From: Liolophura sinensis | Taxonomy: Eukaryota; Mollusca; Polyplacophora; Chitonida; Chitonidae | Assembly: GCF_032854445.1 (NCBI RefSeq) | Contig: NW_027017953.1 | Span: 436,501 to 500,500 of the forward strand | Direction of reading: 5' to 3' | DNA: 64,000 bases | Shown here: piece by piece, positions 11,537 through 24,775 of the stretch | Position numbering within the stretch: the first letter of the stretch is position 1 | How the letters are laid out: each line of letters opens with the position of its first letter | The notes under the pieces: generated by a model | Databases searched by the model: none | Seen by the model: only the letters and a program-made list of their open reading frames with translations | What the model was told of the DNA's origin: nothing | Made by a program: the position numbers and the translations under genes

Positions 11537-11806
11537 GGGGGCCTCCGTGGCTCAGTTGGTTAGCGCACTAGTGCAGCGTAATGACCCAATGATCTCTCAC
11601 CAATGCGGTCGCTGTTCAAGTCCAGCCCATGCTGATTTCCTCTCCGGCCGTACATGGGAAGGTCTTCCAGCTACCTGCGGATTGCAGTGGATTTCACCCG
11701 GTCTCTGCCCGGTTTCCTCCCACCATAATGTTGGTCGCCGTCGTATTAGTGAAATATTCTTGAGCACAGCGTAAAACACCAATGAAATAAATAAATAAAT
11801 AAAATC
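11537..11806 (+). mobile_element. tRNA-derived SINE, near full length
   Basis: The head GCCTCCGTGGCTCAGTTGGT contains an A-box match (TGGCTCAGTTGG). The B-box region is shortened (GGTCGCTGTTCAAGTCC, a deletion of GTGA). It ends at GCGTAAAACACCAATGAAAT plus (AAAT)n. It sits head-to-tail with the previous SINE, so one may have landed in the other's tail. Confidence 0.85.
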
Positions 11807-12469
11807 AAATATATTTAAGCTGAGAAACATAAATACCGGTGCAAAAATTTCCTTCCGACGCTTGAAAACTTTGTGAAAAAAAATGGTCTGAACGGGAGAA
11901 GGTAAAGATTAAATTCAGTCCATGACAGTTGGCTTGAGCTAGTAAAGGAACGGTTGTATATGCACTTCATCACAACAACACTAACAAACAAGTTCTGAAG
12001 GACCCTACTGCGGGAAAGATACTTGATGACTTCCAGTGAAAATACCTGACTTTTCCTGCAGACAAAGCTCCTAATAATATTATATATGTCTGCAAGAATT
12101 ATTACTATCAGGTTCTTGTAGAGGAGCTTAATGTGACCACTCCCGCAACATCAACGTATTCCATAACGACATATACTCTGGAGGAACTATCTAAAAAACA
12201 CCAGTCCTTTCTCAAACAGAGGAGTATATCCGTACCTTCCCTTCACACCGACATGCCATAACTTTACTGGTTTCCAAAAATGCATAAATCCCCATACAAA
12301 GCTGGCTTTATTGCGGGGTCAAGATGCTGTACCGCCAATCTTATAGTCACTCTTAACAAAGGCACTACAAGAACTACGGTGATTTTGGAAAAACGTACTG
12401 CTCAATTGCAAAACAGTCAGGCGTCAACTGTGTGTGGATTATTAAAAACGCCAAACGTCTGCGGAACCA

Positions 12470-13540
12470 GACGCTGAAATACAGGTAGAGTATAAGGACA
12501 TCTCTCCCTGGCATTTCTCTACTCTCCATACAGACGCTGAAATACAGGTACAGTATAAGGACATCTCCCCCTGGCATTTCTCTACTCTCCATACAGACGC
12601 TGAAATACAGGTACAGTATAAGGACATCTCCCGCTGGCACTTCTCTACTCTCCATACAGACGCTGAAATACAGGTACAGTATAAGGACATCTCCCGCTGG
12701 CATTTCTCTACTCTCCATACAGACGCTGAAATACAGGTACAGTATAAGGACATCTCCCCCTGGCATTTCTCTACTCTCCATACAGAAGCTGAAATACAGG
12801 TAGAGTATAAGGACATCTCCCGCTGGCATTTCTCTACTCTCCATACAGACGCTGAAATACAGGTACAGTATAAGGGCATCTCCCCCTGGCAATTCTCTAC
12901 TCTCCATACAGACGCTGAAATACAGATACAGTATAAGGACATCTCCCCCTGGCATTTCTGTACTCTCCATACAGACGCTGAAATACAGGTACAGTATAAG
13001 GGCATCTCCCCCTGGCACTTCTCTACTCTCCATACAGACGCTGAAATACAGGTACAGTATAAGGGCATCTCCCCCTGGCACTTCTCTACTCTCCATACAG
13101 ACGCTGAAATACAGGTACAGTATAAGGACATCTCCCCCTGGCATTTCTCTGCTCTCCATACAGACGCTGAAATACAGGTACAGTATAAGGACATCTCTCC
13201 CTGGCATTTCTCTACTCTCCATACCGACGCTGAAATACAGGTACAGTATAAGGGCATCTTCCCCTGGCATTTCTCTACTCTCCATACAGACGCTGAAATA
13301 CAGGTACAGTATAAGGACATCTCCCCCTGGCATTTCTCTACTCTCCATACAGACGCTGAAATACAGGTACAGTATAAGGACATCTCCCGCTGGCATTTCT
13401 CTGCTCTCCATACAGACGCTGAAATACAGGTACAGTATAAGGACATCTCCCGCTGGCATTTCTCTACTCTCCCTACAGACGCTGAAATACAGGTACAGCA
13501 TAAGGACATCTCTCCCTGGCAGTTCTCTGCTCTCCATGCT
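12470..13540. repeat. 63-bp minisatellite inside the reverse transcriptase relic, about 17 copies
   Basis: The unit contains GACGCTGAAATACAGGTACA, GTATAAGGACATCTCC and TGGCATTTCTCTACTCTCCA. Unit length is 21 codons. It produces 355- and 392-codon frames on the minus strand and is also open on the + strand in the reverse transcriptase frame, where it reads DISPWHFSTLHT. The last unit runs directly into the surviving motif-A flank. Confidence 0.95.
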
Positions 13541-13964
13541 ACTATTCCTCACAAATATTTAATTGATCGAGTTTCACCATTAATTGAATGTATCGGTGTT
13601 TAATATAACGTCAAAAGTAACAAACATTTCTTCTGTTCCACGATATTCAAAGGTTTCCATTCATGGGATGTTTCATTGTTCAACGAGTTTCTTGAATTTC
13701 TCATTAATAAAATTTATGTGAAATTCGCGGAAACCACATATCAACAGTGTAGATGTATTCCAATGGGTACAAAATGCACACCCTTTTTTGACTGACCTAT
13801 ACCTGCTCTCGTACAAACAATACTGTATACAGAAACGACATGTATCACAGAGTAATTCTCACCAGGTACGATCTTCATCATTCACTGAACGGTGTACTTA
13901 TGATCTGCTAGCTTTAAACAATCCATATACAGCAAATACAATTAAAGAGAGAATTACAGCACAG

Positions 13965-14513
13965 AGAGTAAGGCCAGAGTAGTGACGCCAGTGTGATAAT
14001 TGGCCAATGGTCACAGGTAACCGGTGAAATACGGCCTCTTGTCAATTTACCTCAGAAACGGTTTTATTCTAACTATTCATGTAAATGCGTAACTAGTAGA
14101 AATGTACACGTCGTCTAACACCATGGCTTAAGCGGAATTAGGTCAAAAATTAATCACAAAAGGCTGTCAAAGATATACATCCACCTGCTCTGGATTTAAA
14201 CGAAGCCATAGGCTATCCAGGTGTGCATCTTATCTGGGCCTGCTTAAGTGGCATTAAATAATATGATTGGGCCTGGGCCTGATCCCTTTGTATTGTGTTA
14301 ATGCTATTATATGTTAAGTGGCAACAACACAGCATTTTTCGTTTTAGTCAATCTAGACCAGAGACGACTAACAAATACATGTTGTAATTAACATCACTGA
14401 ACTTTTTTTTACCTAATTCTGCTTAAAGCCAAGGAGCTAGTGGCCGTATTTCACCGGTTACGTGTGACCTTTTTCCAATTATCACACTGTCGTCGCTGCT
14501 TTGGCTTTACTCT
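13965..14513. mobile_element. MITE-like element with ~70-85 bp terminal inverted repeats
   Basis: The left end (about 13965-14034) and the reverse complement of the right end (about 14438-14513) share AGAGTAA-GCCA-AG, CAGTGTGATAATTGG and GTAACCGGTGAAATACGGCC. The inner roughly 400 bp has no coding frame. It sits between two parts of the reverse transcriptase relic, so it inserted after that element. I could not define the target-site duplication, and superfamily is therefore open. Confidence 0.75.
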
Positions 14514-14760
14514 ATATGCTATACGTCTTTAATTATTTTGTACAAGGACCATATCCGTTTCGTCTCTTGCATGGCGTGTGCATACCTCGCCTTGTAGCAT
14601 TTGCTAAATCCTCTGTGTTATGTGACTATTTCAATCAGTCTCACAAGTTGATACTGTAAAATCTAGTGTGTCAAGGTTATTCCATCAAGCGCCTTAACCC
14701 CGAGTTTCTGAAGTTTTACAATGAGTATAATTTTCTTGTAAGTAAATACAGCCAGAGTGT

Positions 14761-15070
14761 CCAAACTCTCCGACATTCGGCTTTATGGTTGTATCTACGT
14801 GTAATTCCGCTTACCCCGGGGCCGTGTGTTTATCGTGTTCAACAAGATCGCCATGTTGGATATATGAATAGTTGCAATCAAAGCTCAACTAAGATATCTA
14901 TTATAGACAGCTTATATACTAGCACGGTACACAATTTGAATACCGTTTTCACTCATTCCCCTCGAACACTGCTTGCCTCTTTCAAACATCACTGAAAACA
15001 GTTGACTGCTTCTCTTTGCATGATTCAGAACTGATTACGAAAAATTAATTGAAAACTGATGACTGCTAAT
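14761..15070. other. Stretch without recognisable gene
   Basis: Could include the remaining 3' end of the reverse transcriptase relic (the frame from 14666 stays open to 14995) but I see no further diagnostic motifs. Confidence 0.35.
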
Positions 15071-15074
15071 CAAG

Positions 15075-18000
15075 TCATCACCACTGCCGCAGTGGTTTGT
15101 TCGTGCCTCCTCACATCACTCCAGTCACATCCTCACCAACCGCTGCCACAGAGGTTTGTTCTTAGCTCCTCACATCACTCCATTCACGTCCTCACCAACC
15201 GCTGCCACAGAGGTTTGTTCATAGTTCCTCACATCACTCCATTCACGTCCTCACCAACCGCTGCCGCAGTGGTTTGTTCTTAGCTCCTCACATCACTCCA
15301 TTCACGCCCTCGCCAACCGCTGCCACAGAGGTTTGTTCATAGTTCCTCACATCACTCCAGTCACGTCCTCAACAACCGCTGCCACAGAGGTTTGTTCATA
15401 GTTCCTCACATCACTCCATTCACGTCCTCACCAACCGCTGCCGCAGTGGTTTGTTCATAGTTCCTCACATCACTCCATTCACGTCCTCACCAACCGCTGC
15501 CACAGAGGTTTGTTCATAGTTCCTCACATCACTCCATTCACGTCCTCACCAACCGCTGCCACAGTGGTTTGTTCTTAGCTCCTCACATCACTCCATTCAC
15601 GTCCTCGCCAACCGCTGCCACAGTGGTTTGTTCTTAGCTCCTCACATCACTCCATTCACGCCCTCGCCAACCGCTGCCACAGAGGTTTGTTCATAGTTCC
15701 TCACATCGCTCCATTCACGTCCTCACCAACCGCTGCCGCAGTGGTTTGTTTATAGCTCCATACATCACTCCATTCACGTCCTCACCAACCGCTGCCGCAG
15801 TGGTTTGTTCGTACCTCCTCACATCACTCCATTCACGTCCTCACCAACCGCTGCCGCAGTGGTTTGTTCATAGCTCCATACATCACTCCATTCACGTCCT
15901 CACCAACCGCTGCCACAGTGGTTTGTTCTTAGCTCCTCACATCACTCCATTCACGTCCTCACCAACCGCTGCCACAGTGGTTTGTTCATAGTTCCTCACA
16001 TCACTCCATTCACGCCCTCGCCAACCGCTCCCGCAGTGGTTTGTTCGTACCTCCTCACATCACTCCAGTCACATCCTTACCAACCACTGCCACAGTGGTT
16101 TGTTCTTAGCTCCTCACATCACTCCATTCACGTCCTCACCAACCGCTGCCACAGTGGTTTGTTCATAGTTCCGCACATCGCTCCATTCACGTCCTCACCA
16201 ACCGCTGCCACAGTGGTTTGTTCTTATCTCCTCACATCACTCCATTCACGCCCTCGCCAACCGCTGCCACAGAGGTTTGTTCATAGTTCCTCACATCCCT
16301 CCATTCACGTCCTCACCAACCGCTGCCACAGTGGTTTGTTCTTAGCTCCTCACATCGCTCCATTCACGTCCTCACCAACCGCTGCCGCAGTGGTTTGTTC
16401 ATACCTCCTCACATCGCTCCATTCACGTCCTCACCAACCACTGCCGCAGTGGTTTGTTCATAGCTCCTCACATCACTCCATTCACGTCCTCACCAACCGC
16501 TGCCGCAGTGGTTTGTTCATAGCTCCATACATCACTCCATTCACGTCCTCACCAACCGCTGCCACAGAGGTTTGTTCTTAGCTCCTCACATCACTCCAGT
16601 CACATCCTCACCAACCGCTGCCGCAGTGGTTTGTTCATAGCTCCATACATCACTCCATTCACGCCCTCACCAACCGCTGCCACAGTGGTTTGTTCATAGT
16701 TCCTCACATCGCTCCATTCACGTCCTCACCAACCGCTGCCGCAGTGGTTTGTTCATACCTCCTCACATCACTCCATTCACGCCCTCGCCAACCACTGCCG
16801 CAGTGGTTTGTTCATAGCTCCTCACATCACTCCAGTCACGCCCTCGCCAACCACTACCACAGTGGTTTGTTCATACCTCCTCACATCACTCCATTCACGT
16901 CCTCACCAACCGCTGCCACAGTGGTTTGTTCTTAGCTCCTCACATCACTCCATTCATGTCCTCACCAACCGCTGCCACAGTGGTTTGTTCTTAGCTCCTC
17001 ACATCACTCCATTCACGCCCTCGCCAACCGCTGCCACAGAGGTTTGTTCATAGCTCCTCACATCACTCCATTCACGCCCTCGCCAACCGCTGCCACAGAG
17101 GTTTGTTCATAGCTCCTCACATCACTCCATTCACGCCCTCGCCAACCGCTGCCACAGAGGTTTGTTCTTAGCTCCTCACATCACTCCATTCACGTCCTCA
17201 CCAACCGCTGCCGCAGTGGTTTGTTCATACCTCCTCACATCGCTCCATTCACGTCCTCACCAACCACTGCCGCAGTGGTTTGTTCATAGCTCCTCACATC
17301 ACTCCATTCACGTCCTCACCAACTGCTGCCGCAGTGGTTTGTTCATAGCTCCATACATCACTCCATTCACGTCCTCACCAACCGCTGCCGCAGTGGTTTG
17401 TTCTTAGCTCCTCACATCACTCCATTCACGCCCTCGCCAACCGCTGCCACAGAGGTTTGTTCATAGTTCCTCATATCGCTCCATTCACATCCTCACCAAC
17501 CACTACCGCAGTGGTTTGTTCATAGCTCCATACATCGCTCCATTCACGTCCTCACCAACCGCTGCCGCAGTGGTTTGTTCGTACCTCCTCACATCACTCC
17601 AGTCACATCCTCACCAACCGCTGCCACAGTGGTTTGTTCATAGCTCCATACATCACTCCATTCACATCCTCATCAACCGCTGCCACAGTGGTTTGTTCTT
17701 AGCTCCTCACATCACTCCATTCACGTCCTCACCAACCGCTGCCACAGTGGTTTGTTCATACCTCCTCACATCGCTCCATTCACGTCCTCACCAACCGCTG
17801 CCACAGTGGTTTGTTCATACCTCCTCACATCGCTCCATTCACGTCCTCACCAACCGCTGCCGCAGTGGTTTGTTCATAGCTCCATACATCGCTCCATTCA
17901 CGTCCTCACCAACCGCTGCCGCAGTGGTTTGTTCTTAGCTCCATACATCACTCCATTCACGTCCTCACCAACCGCTGCCGCAGTGGTTTGTTCTTAGCTC

Positions 18001-18330
18001 CTCACATCACTCCATTCACGCCCTCAACAGCCACTTCTGCAGTGGTTTGTTCATACCTCCTCACATTGCTCCATTCACGTCCTCACCAACCGCTGCCGCA
18101 GTGGTTTGTTCATAGCTCCATACATCACTCCATTCACGCCCTCGCCAACCGCTGCCACAGTGTCACATCGCTCCATTCACGCCCTCGCCAACCACTACCA
18201 TAGTGGTTTGTTCTTAGCTCCTCACATCACTCCATTCACGCCCTCACCAACCACTGCTGCAGTGGTTTGGTCTTAGCTCCTCACATGGCTCCATTCACGT
18301 CCTCACCAACCACTACCACATTCGTCAGTA
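15075..18330. repeat. 59-bp minisatellite, about 55 copies
   Basis: The unit carries CAGTGGTTTGTTCATAGCTC, CTCACATCACTCCATTCACG and TCCTCACCAACCGCTGC. Because 59 is not a multiple of three, frames close and reopen every few units, giving a ladder of 60-200 codon frames starting at multiples of 59 bp. The main variants (TGGTTTG/AGGTTTG, CTCCTCAC/CTCCATAC, ACGTCC/ACGCCC) occur in recurring runs, indicating amplification of multi-unit blocks. One unit near 18160 is internally deleted. Confidence 0.95.
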
Positions 18331-20905
18331 GCCCCATTGTCCATGCCCACCTTAAGTGATGGCATTCGTCAGAAGCCCCATTGACATTGTCCATGTCAAC
18401 CTTAAGTGATGAGACTCTTCAGAAGCCCCATTGTCCATGTCAACCTTAAATGATGACATTCGTCAGAAGCCCATTGTCCATGTCAACCTTACGTGATGAC
18501 ATTCGTCAATAGCCCATTGTCCATGACAACCTTAAGTTATGACATTCGTCAGAAGCCCCATTGACATTGTCCATGTCAACCTTAAGTGATGAGACTCTTC
18601 AGAAGCCCCATTGTCCATGTCAACCTTAAATGATGACATTCGTCAGAAGCCCATTGTCCATGTCAACCTTACATGATGACATTCGTCAATAGCCCATTGT
18701 CCATGTCAACCTTAAGTGATGACATTCGTCAGAAGCCCCATTGACATTGTCCATGTCAGCCTTAAATGATGAGATTCGTCAGAAGCCCCATTGATATTGT
18801 CCATGTCAACCTTACGTGATGAGATTCGTCAGAAGCCCCACTGACATTGCCCATGTCAACCTTAAGTGATGAGATTCGTCAGAAGCCCCATTGACATTGT
18901 CCATGTCAACCTTAAGTAATGAGGCTCATCAGAAGCCCCATTGTCCATGTCAATCTTAGTGATGACATTCGTCTGAAGCCCCATTGTCCATGTCAACCTT
19001 ACGTGATGACATTCGTCAGAAGCCCCACTGACATTGTCCATGTCAACCTTAAGTAATGAGACTCATCAGAAGCCCCATTGTCCATGTCAACCTTAAATGA
19101 TGACATTCGTCAATAGCCCATTGTCCATGTCAACCTTACGTGATGACATTCGTCAGAAGCCCCATTGACATTGTCCATGTCAGCCTTAAGTGACATTCGT
19201 CAGAAGCCCCACTGACATTGTCCATGTCAACCTTAAGTGATGACATTCGTCAGAAGCCCCATTGTCCATGTCAACCTTAAGTGATGAGATTCGTCAGAAG
19301 CCCCACTGACATTGTCCATGTCAGTCTTAGTGATGACATTCGTCTGAAGCCCCATTGTCCATGTCAACCTTAAGTGACATTCGTCAGAAGCCCCACTGAC
19401 ATTGTCCATGTCAACCTTAAGTGATGACATTCGTTTGAAGCCCCATTGTCCATGTCAACCTTAAGTGACATTCGTCAGAAGCCCCACTGACATTGTCCAT
19501 GTCAACCTTAAGTGATGACATTCGTCTGAAGCCCCAATGACATTGTCCATGTCAACCTTAAGTGATGAGACTCTTCAGAAGCCCCATTGTCCATGTCAAC
19601 CTTACGTGATGACATTCGTCAATAGCCCATTGTCCATGTCAACCTTAAGTTATGACATTCGTCAGAAGCCCCATTGACATTGTCCATGTCAGCCTTAAAT
19701 GATGAGATCCGTCAGAAGCCCCACTGACATTGTCCATGTCAACCTTACGTGATGAGATTCGTCAGAAGCCCCACTGACATTGCCCATGTCAACCTTAAGT
19801 GATGAGATTCGTCAGAAGCCCCATTGTCCATGTCAACCTTAAGTTATGAAATTCGTCAGAAGCCCCATTGACATTGTCCATGTCAACCTTAAGTAATGAG
19901 ACTCATCAGAAGCCCCATTGTCCATGTCAACCTTAAATGATGACATTTGTCAGAAGCCCCACTGACATTGTCCATGTCAATCTTACGTGATGACATTCGT
20001 CAGAAGCCCCATTGTCCATGTCAACCTTAAGTGATGAGATTCGTCAGAAGCCCCATTGTCCATGTCAACCTTAAGTGATGACATTCGTCAGAAGCCCCAT
20101 TGTCCATGTCAACCTTAAGTGATGACATTTGTCAGAAGCCCCACTGACATTGTCCATGTCAATCTTACGTGATGACATTCGTCAGAAGCCCCATTGTCCA
20201 TGTCAACCTTAAGTGATGACATTCGTCAGAAGCCCCATTGTCCATGTCAACCTTAAGTGATGAGATTCGTCAGAAGCCCCATTGTCCATGTCAACCTTAA
20301 GTGATGACATTCGTCAGAAGCCCCATTGTCCATGTCAACCTTAAGTGATGAGATTCGTCAGAAGCCCCATTGTCCATGTCAACCTTAAGTTATGACATTC
20401 GTCAGAAGCCCCATTGTCCATGTCAACCTTAAGTGATGACATTCGTCAGAAGCCCCATTGTCCATGTCAACCTTAAGTTATGACATTCGTCAGAAGCCCC
20501 ATTGTCCATGTCAACCTTAAGTGATGAGATTCGTCAGAAGCCCCTTTGTCCATGTCAACCTTAAGTGATGACATTCGTCAGAAGCCCCACTGACATTGCC
20601 CATGTCAACCTTAAGTGATGAGACTCGTCAGAAGCCCCACTGACATTGTCCATGTCAACCTTAAGTGATGACATTCATCAGAAGCCCCATTGTCCATGTC
20701 AACCTTAAGTGAAGAGATTCGTCAGAAGCCCCATTGTCCATGTCAATCTTAAGTGATGAGACTCGTCAGAAGCCCCACTGACATTGTCCATGTCAACCTA
20801 AGTGATGAGACTCGCCAGAAGCCCAATTGTCCATGTCAACCTTAGTGATGGCATTCGTCAGAAGCTCCACTGACATTGTCCATGTCAGCCTTAAGAGATG
20901 AAATT
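18330..20905. repeat. 44/50-bp two-length minisatellite, about 55 copies
   Basis: The unit is TCAGAAGCCCCATTGTCCAT plus GTCAACCTTAAGTGATGACATTCG. The longer version has an extra GACATT before GTCCATG, making 50 bp. Both lengths are interspersed. It begins directly at the end of the 59-bp array with no unique spacer. Confidence 0.95.
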
Positions 20906-22080
20906 TGTCACAACAACTGCACTGTGCAAAATACCTGTAAAGAGTACATATGGTAAATGACCGAATAAGTTAATTTTTAGAGGCTAGACCGATGTCACAA
21001 AATTTCCCTTTTGGTGCTGAAACTGACATTTTTCAAGCTGAATATCATTCAAACTACCAAACAATCCTCCAAAGACTTTGAATAAAACTCTTATAATCTG
21101 GCAAAATGAGCAACTTAGTCAAGCGCGAAATTGTAAGTAATTTACTGTAGACATATTTGTTTTATATATCTGGAAACATTTGAAAACACGAAAAAAAACA
21201 CAAAAAATTTGTGAATATTTCAACATGTATATTTGATCTTTTTTTAAATTTAATATTAACATCATACAAAACAAACAGCTTAAATACTATACATAGCAAA
21301 AAAGTATACACCTTGATCCCAAGTTTTGAAGCTGGGAAAATATTGTGAGATTCTTTGACTTGACTACAACACCAGACGTATACTTCTACCCCACAGGTCA
21401 AACAGCTCTGATAAAACAAAACATACAATTACAGGAAATATTCAACACAAAGCCACAGTATATACCTATACATGTATACACATGTACATATATTAGCTTA
21501 AAGGCAAGAACAATAATGATCAATAAATAGAAAACCTCCAATTCTGTTCACTGTTCGGGAAACATGAAAAGGGAAATTCACTATTGGAATACATGCATTT
21601 TTACTAAGATAATGTCCAAAAGTGAATTCATGGTACGCTGATAGACACTTAACGTTTGTGTCCACATCACATATCCACATGGTACAGAATAAAGCTGAAG
21701 GATGCAAAGGAAGAAATACAGTTAACAGCAGAAGTAGTATTGCTTGTCAGGGAAGCAGTTTGGCAATGATAATAATTCTAATTACAGAAAACCATGACGT
21801 AGGTAACAAGGTATTTCAACTTCCACAAGATAGTGTGATGAAAAGGCAGAGAGAATATTTGTGTGGGGTTGAGAGGAGGGGAATGGTGGTTGGGTGAGGG
21901 TCAAGGTGGAAGAACAAGGTGGTCGTGGTGGTGGTGTGTGTGTGGTGGGAGGGTGGGGACATGTGGGAAGAGAGATCTGTCTATTTTTTGCCCGTCAACT
22001 TGCTCCCTGCAGGCTATGTCATTAATGGAGGCTTGTAAAGAAAAAACAAAATATTCCTTGCCTCACTTTTATTTTTCATA
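20906..22080. other. A/T-rich stretch without recognisable gene
   Basis: Short frames only. This may be distal 3' flank of the KLHL gene on the minus strand, but no transcript end could be assigned. Confidence 0.4.
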
Positions 22081-22340
22081 GTTCCAGATTTGCACCCTTC
22101 CTTAGTTTTCACAGTTCCTGATTCGCACTTTGCCTTATTTTTAACAATCCCAGATTTCCTCCTTTCCACACTTTTCACTGTTCCAGATTTGCACCTTGCC
22201 AAACTTTTCACGGTCTTATATTTGCAACATACCTTATTTTGCACAGTTCCAGATTTGCACCTTGCCATATTTTTCACAATCCAGATTTGCACCAATCGTT
22301 ATTTTTCAGTTCCACATTTACACCTTGCCTTACCCTACAT
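22080..22340. repeat. Degenerate ~30-bp array, about 8 copies
   Basis: The unit is built on CAGTTCCAGATTTGCACCTT plus GCC and a T-rich part, with many substitutions and small indels. It is older looking than most arrays in the window. Confidence 0.8.
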
Positions 22341-23029
22341 GAAGTCTTGTGGCCTGCCTCTTGTCTCTATCCTGATGGATGACATGGGATTCAACCCACA
22401 AAATCATTCAGGTGACAAACAAATATACAAAGTTTGGGCAAATTCTCACGCTTAATATGACATCAGGATGGAGAGATGTGGCAGTGTGAAGATTGCCACA
22501 CAATGTAAATGAAGGCTGAATTCTCCTGTAGGTGACCCCTGTACACAAGCACTACTACCACACATATCCTACACGTCTTAAAACTCTCAAGAACTCTGTC
22601 TGAACCTAATCGGTAGTAAATAAATATTCGGTGGCTTTCACACACCATGCAAGGATTTCCTTCTTTTCACACATCTCATGGGTCAAGTTGACAGGCTATA
22701 TGAAGGCATTATCATGACAAGTTGACAGGAATTTCTCTGACCAGCTGATAGCACAGATGTAATACAACATATATGAACTGAAGCCACCTTGATCAATTAG
22801 TTCAGGCTAGAAACACAGTACATCTGTCCACACAATACAGAGGTATCTTTGCTTGTATTACTCCAGTTCTCTTAAAACTGAAGGGCACAATTGCATGTTT
22901 ACCACTACAATCTTTTTCACAATCTGGACAGTTAAGGATGGGTGCGACATGAGGTAATTTATCTTTATTGCCATCAAACCATCAGGATTATGAATTTTGT
23001 ACAGACTATGATTGACTGTACCTGATAAT
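22341..23029. other. Stretch without recognisable gene
   Basis: Unique-looking sequence between two small arrays. No coding evidence. Confidence 0.4.
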
Positions 23030-23345
23030 TCATTTAGGTACCTTCATACACCCAGTCAAAAGGCACCTTCATGCATGTACTGTCATAAGGTACCTTCATG
23101 CATGTACTATCATAATGTACCTTCATACATGTACTGTCATAACCTATCTTTATACATGTACTGCCATAATGTATCTTCATGCATGTACTGTCATGATGTA
23201 CCTTCATACAGGTACTGTCATAATGTACCTTCATACAGGTACTGTCATAATGTACCTTACACGTACTATCATAATGTACCTTCATACAGGTACTGTCATA
23301 ATGTATCTTCACACATGTACTATCATAATTTACCTTCATACACTA
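23030..23345. repeat. 27-bp minisatellite, about 11 copies
   Basis: The unit is TGTACCTTCATACATGTACT plus GTCATAA. It is divisible by three, hence small frames on both strands that are by-products. Confidence 0.9.
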
Positions 23346-24296
23346 AATTTAGCATAAACACAAGCACTGGTGTTGGAGTCCATTTCACCATCATTGGAAC
23401 TGCAGAACACTGGAGGAGAACTAGGAAAAGGCCCCAGCAATCTTCATGTAATCTTACCTGGAGTTTGCAAGAAAATAACACTGGGTTATGAGAAATTTAT
23501 CCTTGCTATTTTACATAGGATTGTTGAACAACTTTACAATGTATCCATCTTCGTACATATATGCATGTGCAGACTTTTTCGACATTTTGGATAAGTTGAC
23601 CAACTTAAGAGCTTCAAAAAAGTGAGTTTTAATTACTGTAAATATAACAATGCTGTTAAAGTATGCAAAAAAAAAGAATACTTGAACTGGTGGGGGCAGG
23701 TGGTGGGCGGAAAATATGTAACTATTGCAGCAAGATAAAATTTCTTTCTTCAAAGTTTAGGGTTTCAATTTTATTAACAGCAAAAATTTAATCTGATGAG
23801 AAAAGTGGAGAACTTAAAAACTACATTATTTACAGAGCAATGACTAGACTAAACTGTCATCATGTTAATAGGTGTGTCTGACCTAGATGTACTTATAATA
23901 CCTCAAGGCGATGAACAAGACATGAGAAGACATACATCATGGAAAATCAAATATCGCAGTTATTGGGCAATGACAATGTCAATGACACTTTACAGATTAC
24001 AAGTATTGAGGAATTAAAATACATCCTTAATAGGCTAATAAGAAATGCTGGAGATAAAGAGGACAGGCCCCAAATGATAGTGGGTAATACAGTACACATA
24101 TATTCGGCATAGCTGTTTGTCGACAGTCGTCATGTGCTAACATTGCTCTTGTTAGAGAAAAGCTTGACAGATAACTTGTCTTTTTTATGGAAGAGTTTGT
24201 GGCAATGTTGTACAATCAGCATGGGGGGTGCTTCAGGGACAGCTGAATCATCCTAACACGTGGCATTATCCACACAGATATCATACATGTAACTTG
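23346..24296. other. Stretch without recognisable gene
   Basis: A/T-rich, no coding pattern. A short G-rich run lies near 23692. Confidence 0.4.
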
Positions 24297-24309
24297 TCAA
24301 GTAGGCTAG

Positions 24310-24580
24310 AGCCTCCGTGGCTCAGTCGGTTAGCGCGCTAGCGCAGCGTAATGACCCAGGAGCCTCTCACCAATGCGGTCGCTTGGAGTTCAAGTCCAGC
24401 TCATGCTGGCTTCCTCTCCGGCCGTAAGTGGGAAGGTCTGACAGCAACCTGCGGATGGTCGTGGGTTTCCCCCAGGCTCTGCCCGGTTTCCACCCACCAT
24501 AATGCTGGCCGCCGTCGTATAAGTGAAATATTCTTGAGTACGGCGTAAAACACCAATCTAAAAAAAAAAAAAAAAAAAAA
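24310..24580 (+). mobile_element. tRNA-derived SINE, full length with target-site duplication
   Basis: The best-preserved copy. Head GCCTCCGTGGCTCAGTCGGT with A-box TGGCTCAGTCGG, B-box GAGTTCAAGTCC, body ATAATGCTGGCCGCCGTCGT, tail GTACGGCGTAAAACACCAAT, then an uninterrupted A run. It is flanked by the 13-bp direct repeat TCAAGTAGGCTAG at 24297-24309 and 24581-24593. The intact duplication and pure A tail indicate a recent insertion by target-primed reverse transcription. Confidence 0.95.
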
Positions 24581-24775
24581 TCAAGTAGGCTAGCCTTGAA
24601 AAAAATAGGCTAGGCACATGAGGGATATTCTTTATTCTAGCTAACGAAAAAGATATGAATTTTAAAGAAATTATAACTGAGACAGAAATATATTACAACA
24701 CTTTCACAAATCCCAATAAATCTGCAGAGTTGACTGAGTTGGGTTTACATACAATAACCTTATAATGAATGACGG

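Larger units (their letters stand above)
11960..14760 (+). pseudogene. Decayed Penelope-like reverse transcriptase
   Basis: Fragments of one reverse transcriptase appear in order on the + strand, in shifting frames. There is a FPADKAPNNIIYVCK-like segment (about 12055), LYWFPKMHKSPYKAGFIAG (about 12262), a WIIKNAKRLR segment (about 12437), the motif-A neighbourhood FSALHATIPHKYL (about 13520), a YQQCRCIPMGTKC motif-B-like segment (about 13740), a degraded motif C reading YDLLALNNP where an active copy would have the catalytic Asp pair, then after an insertion GVCIPRLVAFAKS and QGYSIKRLNPEF (about 14575-14700). Stops and frameshifts are frequent, so it is not functional. The IPMGT and PKMHK-PYK-RFI signatures are those I associate with Penelope-like elements in marine invertebrates. 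The exact clade is uncertain and no endonuclease domain is visible. Confidence 0.75.

Noticed and set aside
12374-13552. 392-codon minus-strand frame with a 21-residue repeat
   Set aside because: The frame exists only because the 63-bp unit is divisible by three and lacks stops. The + strand and the reverse transcriptase context explain the sequence; no promoter or splice context supports a protein.
15059-18203. Possible CRISPR-like or repeat-protein locus
   Set aside because: Units are directly contiguous with no unique spacers, the genome is eukaryotic, and the frames close because 59 is not a multiple of three.
24310-24420. tRNA gene-like heads of the SINE copies
   Set aside because: A- and B-box-like motifs are present but the sequence cannot fold as an intact tRNA with acceptor stem, and the copies continue into the SINE body and tail.
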